From: an uncultured Phycisphaerales bacterium
GTDB lineage: Bacteria; Planctomycetota; Phycisphaerae; Phycisphaerales; UBA1924
Length of the DNA stretch: 11,558 bases
Reading direction: 5' to 3'
Assembly (NCBI GenBank): GCA_937871415.1
Contig: CALMQD010000016.1
Span: forward strand, 1 to 11,558
Shown here: positions 8,439 through 11,558 of the stretch, piece after piece
Numbering within the stretch: the stretch's first letter is position 1
How the letters are laid out: each line of letters opens with the position of its first letter
Position numbers and translations under genes: made by a program
The notes under the pieces: generated by a model
What the model was told of the DNA's origin: nothing
What the model saw: the letters and a program-made list of their open reading frames with translations, nothing else
Databases searched by the model: none

Positions 8439-8893
8439 TGAATCCGTCTACGCACGAACCCGTGGCGAAGCCTGACCCGGCCCTCGTGGTCGCCGCCTTC
8501 ACGCAGACGTCGGAGAACATCCGCCACATCCGAAGCGAGCGCATCTGGTTTGCCAACGCCTACGGCGCCATCGTCGCGGGCGGGCTGGCCCTCCTCCCCC
8601 GCGATCTGAGCATCGTATCCAATCGCCGCGTCGTGCTCGCGAGCCTGGTTGTGCTCGTGCTGTTCTCCGGGGTCGCGCTGGCGTGCAGCATCCGACTGGT
8701 GGCGGAGCTTCGCACCGCCCTGGCGAACCTAGCCCGAATCGCCTCCGACAACGGGATGGACCGGCTTGTCGGTGACATCGACACGCCCCGGTCATTCGGC
8801 GCCCGCATGCCGATGCGCTGGGTGTTCCCGATCTACTTCTCGATCACCACGGTCTGCCTTCTGGTGCTGCTGATCAGTCACCTGTTGGCCTGA
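8435..8893 (+). CDS. Small three-helix membrane protein, unknown function
   Basis: A 152-residue protein that I do not recognise. After a polar N terminus and a short helix (VVAAFTQTSENIRHIRSERIW, about 18-38) come three predicted membrane helices: about 39-54 (FANAYGAIVAGGLALL), 66-86 (VVLASLVVLVLFSGVALACSI) and 128-151 (WVFPIYFSITTVCLLVLLISHLL). A cytoplasm-like segment (about 87-125) lies between helices two and three. The layout loosely recalls small helix-plus-two-membrane-segment proteins of the SLATT/RipA type, but I cannot claim homology. ATG codons at 8435 and 8438 overlap the TGA of the patatin gene. No strong ribosome-binding site is visible, so translation probably depends on ribosomes finishing the lipase gene. 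A functional link to the lipase, for example as a membrane partner, is inferred only from this overlap. Confidence 0.7.
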   Translation: MMNPSTHEPVAKPDPALVVAAFTQTSENIRHIRSERIWFANAYGAIVAGGLALLPRDLSIVSNRRVVLASLVVLVLFSGVALACSIRLVAELRTALANLARIASDNGMDRLVGDIDTPRSFGARMPMRWVFPIYFSITTVCLLVLLISHLLA

Positions 8894-8910
8894 GCCGCTC
8901 CCCGGATGGC

Positions 8911-9501
8911 ATGAGCAATGGCCAGAGAGGCGATGCGCCGCAGGAGTCCCGGTTGGTCGAATCCATCAAGTCTCCACACGCCCAGCCGTCGCCCGCCCTC
9001 GCGGTAACGCGGCGCTGGAGCGTGGTGGTCGTTCTGGTATCCGTCATGGCCGCGTTGCTGGTCTACGCCGCGCTCCCGCGGGATATGGGCGAACTCGGGC
9101 GTCGGGCGGTCGGGATCGCGGTCTTCGCGGCGGCGCTGTGGGCGACGGAGGCGATCCCGCTCTTCCCCGCCTGGCTCAGCATCGTCGGGCTCGATGTGCT
9201 GCTGCTCTCGCGCGGGGGGGAGCGGCGGGCTGGCGGGCACGGGCAACCTCAGCTACACCCAGTTCTTCGAGCCGTTCGCGTCGAGCACGGTCATCCTGTT
9301 CCAAAGTGGGTTCCTGTTGACCGCGGCGGTGCAGAAGCACGGGCTGGACCGCGCGATCGCCTCGCAGTTGGCGCGGCCGTTCGTCGGCGACTGTACCGAC
9401 TCGTCATGGCCGTCATCCTGACGACGGGGTTCCTGTCGATCTGGATCAGCAACACGGCGACGGCGGCGATGATGCTGGCGATCGTGACGCCGCTGGCGCG
9501 G
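8911..9501 (+). pseudogene. SLC13/DASS anion transporter, frameshifted 5' fragment
   Basis: The remnant of a divalent-anion:sodium symporter gene. The first part has a membrane helix (SVVVVLVSVMAALLVYAAL) and the family pattern LWATEAIPLFPAWLSIVGLDVLLL. At the run of seven G (9214-9220) the coding frame shifts by one. GGLAGTGNLSYTQFFEPFASSTVILF and QSGFLLTAAVQKHGLDRAIA continue in the second frame to about 9385. Near 9385-9391 a missing base restores the first frame, which then reads RLVMAVILTTGFLSIW followed by [23 protein letters not shown] is the ion-binding signature of this family. Homology ends around 9495-9501. The second half of the transporter, usually to about 470-500 residues, is gone. 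The ATG at 8911 has only a weak upstream purine site; a TTG at 8953 with AGGAG 6-7 nt before it is a possible alternative. The indels could be sequencing errors, but the missing 3' half cannot. Confidence 0.82.
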
Positions 9502-9619
9502 AATCCGGCCACGCCGCGGCGGCTCGGGTCGCGCCACGCCGCGGTTACTTTGTTTGCCGCCGCTGATGCCATTCGTTGCCTCGCCTCGATACCATCAGCA
9601 TCTGACGTGCATCATCGCC

Positions 9620-9650
9620 GCGACGCCAAGCCGCCGCGTCGCTTGGAGTC
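9620..9650 (+). promoter_or_regulatory. Alternative hairpins over the xfp ribosome-binding site
   Basis: Two mutually exclusive stems can form in the leader just before the phosphoketolase start. Stem A pairs GCGACGC (9620-9626) with GCGTCGC (9636-9642), 7 perfect bp with a 9-nt loop. Stem B pairs CCAAGC (9626-9631) with GCTTGG (9641-9646). It continues after one G-A mismatch with GAC (9622-9624) and GTC (9648-9650). The GGAG Shine-Dalgarno (9645-9648) is buried in stem B and free in stem A. This is the layout of a translational on/off switch. No ligand-binding domain was recognised, and GC-rich DNA produces such stems by chance. Confidence 0.35.
9633..9647 (+). repeat. 15-base exact repeat of 22-36
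   Basis: GCCGCGTCGCTTGGA occurs here and at 22-36, near opposite ends of the window. The first copy lies inside the perfect hairpin at 19-45. This copy lies in the phosphoketolase leader and includes part of its ribosome-binding site. Similarity does not extend beyond the 15 bases, so it may be coincidence. Confidence 0.4.
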
Positions 9651-9655
9651 TGCCC

Positions 9656-11558
9656 ATGACGCGCCCAATGACACCAAAGTCCACTCATGGTCATACCATT
9701 CGTAGATCGGCTTCGGGAGGAGCACAGTCCGGCCCGCTCAGTTCGCGCGACCTTGAACTGATCGACGCTTATTGGCGCGCCTCGAACTACCTCTCCGTCG
9801 GGCAGATCTACCTGCTGGACAACCCGCTGCTGCGCCAGCCGCTGAAACGCGAGCACGTGAAGCCGCGGCTGCTCGGGCACTGGGGAACAACGCCTGGGTT
9901 GAACTTCATCTACGTTCACCTGAACCGCGTCATCAAGCGCGACGACCTGAGCGTGCTCTACATCGCCGGCCCGGGACACGGAGGCCCCGCGCTGGTGGCC
10001 AATGTCTACCTCGAGGGGACATACTCGGAGGTCTACCCCAACATTTCGCAGGACGAGGAGGGGATGAAGCGATTGTTCGTCCAGTTCTCCTTCCCGGGCG
10101 GCATCCCCAGCCACGTCGCGCCCGAGACGCCGGGATCGATTCACGAGGGCGGCGAGCTCGGCTACGCGCTCTCGCACGCTTTCGGCGCGGCGTTCGACAA
10201 CCCCGATCTCATCGTCGCCTGCGTCGTCGGCGACGGTGAAGCGGAGACGGGCGCGCTGGCGACGAGTTGGCACTCCAACAAGTTCCTCAATCCCGTGACC
10301 GACGGCGCGGTGCTGCCCATCCTGCACCTGAACGGGTACAAGATCGCCAACCCCTGCGTGCTCGCCCGCATCCCCCACGAAGAACTCGATGCGCTCTTCC
10401 GCGGCTACGGCTACGCGCCGATCTATGTTGAAGGGCACGAGCCGGAGAAGATGCACCAGTTGATGGCCGCGGCGATGGACAAGGCGTTCGCCGACATCCG
10501 CGCCATCCAGAACGACACCCGGGCCAAGGGCTTCAAGCAGCGGCCGACCTGGCCCATGATTGTGCTTCGATCGCCCAAAGGCTGGACCTGTCCGGCGGAG
10601 ATCGACGGCAAGAAGTGCGAGGACTACTGGCGGTCGCACCAGGTGCCGCTGAGCGAAATGGGCAAGCCCGAACACGTGAAGGTGCTGGAACAATGGCTGC
10701 AGAGTTACCGTCCGAAGGAGCTGTTCGGCAAGAGCGGCCGGTTGAAGCCCGAGATCGCCGAACTCGCGCCGACAGGCGAGCGACGGATGGGCGCGAATCC
10801 TCACGGCAACGGCGGGCTGCTGCTGAAGGATCTTCGCCTCCCCGATTTCCGCAGCTTTGCTGTTGAGGTGACGGCGCCTGGCGCTGCCAATGCCGAATCC
10901 ACCCGCGTGCAGGGCAAGTTCCTCGCCGAGGTCATGAAGCTGAACCTGGGCGCCAAGAACTTTCGCCTCTTCAGCCCCGACGAGTGCGCCTCGAACCGAT
11001 GGCAGGACGTGTTCGCCGTCACCAATCGCGGCTTTGTCGGCGAGACGCTCGACATCGACGACCATATCGCCCCCGACGGACGCGTCATGGAGATGCTCTC
11101 CGAGCATCAGTGCCAGGGCTGGCTCGAAGGGTACCTGCTCACCGGCCGCCACGGCTTTTTCAGCTGCTACGAGGCGTTCATTCACATCATCGATTCGATG
11201 TTCAACCAGCACGCCAAGTGGCTGAAGGTCTGCAACCACATCGCATGGCGGCGGCCGATCGCGTCGCTGAACTACCTCCTCTCCAGCCATGTGTGGCGGC
11301 AGGACCACAACGGCTTCAGCCACCAGGATCCCGGCTTCATCGATCACGTGGTCAACAAGAAGGCCGAGGTTATTCGCGTCTACCTGCCTCCCGACGCCAA
11401 CTGTCTCCTGAGCGTCACCGATCACTGCCTGCGCAGCCGCAACTATGTCAACGTTGTCGTCGCCGGCAAGCAGCCCGCTCCGCAGTGGCTCACCATGGAC
11501 CAGGCGGTGAAGCACTGCGAGGCGGGCCTGGGGATCTGGGAGTGGGCGAGCAATGACA
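9656..11558 (+). CDS. xfp: Phosphoketolase, 3' end beyond window
   Basis: The thiamine-diphosphate enzyme that splits xylulose 5-phosphate or fructose 6-phosphate with phosphate, giving acetyl phosphate plus glyceraldehyde 3-phosphate or erythrose 4-phosphate. It is cytosolic and the key step of the phosphoketolase pathway. The window holds 634 codons of about 790. Visible landmarks: [24 protein letters not shown] near the N terminus, [20 protein letters not shown], the signature EGGELGY (164-170) and the cofactor-binding motif [19 protein letters not shown] beginning at G192. Later come [43 protein letters not shown] and [15 protein letters not shown]. No stop or frameshift is seen. The ATG at 9656 has TTGGAG 7 nt upstream (GGAG at 9645-9648); a second in-frame ATG at 9668 lacks one. 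The N terminus before about residue 30 is polar and variable. In many bacteria an acetate kinase gene follows, which would lie outside the window. Confidence 0.95.
   Translation, partial: MTRPMTPKSTHGHTIRRSASGGAQSGPLSSRDLELIDAYWRASNYLSVGQIYLLDNPLLRQPLKREHVKPRLLGHWGTTPGLNFIYVHLNRVIKRDDLSVLYIAGPGHGGPALVANVYLEGTYSEVYPNISQDEEGMKRLFVQFSFPGGIPSHVAPETPGSIHEGGELGYALSHAFGAAFDNPDLIVACVVGDGEAETGALATSWHSNKFLNPVTDGAVLPILHLNGYKIANPCVLARIPHEELDALFRGYGYAPIYVEGHEPEKMHQLMAAAMDKAFADIRAIQNDTRAKGFKQRPTWPMIVLRSPKGWTCPAEIDGKKCEDYWRSHQVPLSEMGKPEHVKVLEQWLQSYRPKELFGKSGRLKPEIAELAPTGERRMGANPHGNGGLLLKDLRLPDFRSFAVEVTAPGAANAESTRVQGKFLAEVMKLNLGAKNFRLFSPDECASNRWQDVFAVTNRGFVGETLDIDDHIAPDGRVMEMLSEHQCQGWLEGYLLTGRHGFFSCYEAFIHIIDSMFNQHAKWLKVCNHIAWRRPIASLNYLLSSHVWRQDHNGFSHQDPGFIDHVVNKKAEVIRVYLPPDANCLLSVTDHCLRSRNYVNVVVAGKQPAPQWLTMDQAVKHCEAGLGIWEWASND

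Larger units (their letters stand above)
9502..9655. other. Scar between broken transporter and phosphoketolase
   Basis: No gene is seen. The transporter frame stays open to 9705 but its translation after about 9501 is unrelated to the family. The right part is the presumptive leader of the phosphoketolase gene and holds the two alternative hairpins described separately. No clear promoter was recognised; the least GC-rich piece is around 9543-9556 (TTACTTTGTTTG). Confidence 0.5.

Noticed and set aside
7044..8893. Patatin plus membrane protein as an anti-phage CBASS-like operon
   Set aside because: The patatin carries a lipoprotein signal and belongs to an envelope-type subfamily. No cyclic-nucleotide synthase or other defence gene is present in the window.
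9545..11515. 656-codon minus-strand open frame opposite the phosphoketolase
   Set aside because: It is an antisense shadow of a strongly conserved enzyme and shows no recognisable motif of its own.

Overview
This window is a high-GC bacterial segment. It holds six intact-looking plus-strand genes, one gene that runs off the right edge, and three broken genes that mark two rearrangement scars. The truncated transposase resembles integrase-core elements I associate with Planctomycetota, and the GC-rich composition with sparse Shine-Dalgarno use fits that. I would guess a planctomycete, but that assignment is inference. No tRNA, rRNA or CRISPR array was seen.

Left end (1-1221): a perfect hairpin near base 30, then about 440 bases with no convincing gene. 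Next comes the first ~124 codons of a transposase (485-856, plus strand). It is cut in mid-gene and joined head-on to the first ~90 codons of a minus-strand secreted DUF1254 protein (851-1123). Neither gene continues past the join, so this is a recombination scar and not a simple insertion.

Centre (1222-6918): a 217-residue protein of unknown function with a possible PD-(D/E)XK nuclease-like pattern, followed by a complete three-gene ABC export operon in the order of E. coli yhiI-rbbA-yhhJ. It encodes an HlyD-type membrane fusion protein, a 923-residue protein with two ATPase domains fused to an ABC-2 permease, and a separate ABC-2 permease. The three genes are almost contiguous and probably form one transcription unit that exports an unknown substrate across the cell envelope.

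Right-centre (7044-8893): a patatin-like lipid hydrolase with a lipoprotein signal, whose stop codon overlaps the start of a small three-helix membrane protein. The two are probably translated as a coupled pair.

Right end (8911-11558): a decayed SLC13/DASS anion-transporter gene, with two opposing frameshifts and loss of everything after roughly its first 200 codons. It is followed by xylulose-5-phosphate/fructose-6-phosphate phosphoketolase (xfp), complete at the 5' end and cut by the window edge after 634 codons. The phosphoketolase ribosome-binding site lies inside one of two mutually exclusive hairpins, a possible translational switch.

No clear new multi-gene system stands out. The best leads are the nuclease-like orphan gene, the coupled lipase/membrane-protein pair and the phosphoketolase leader.
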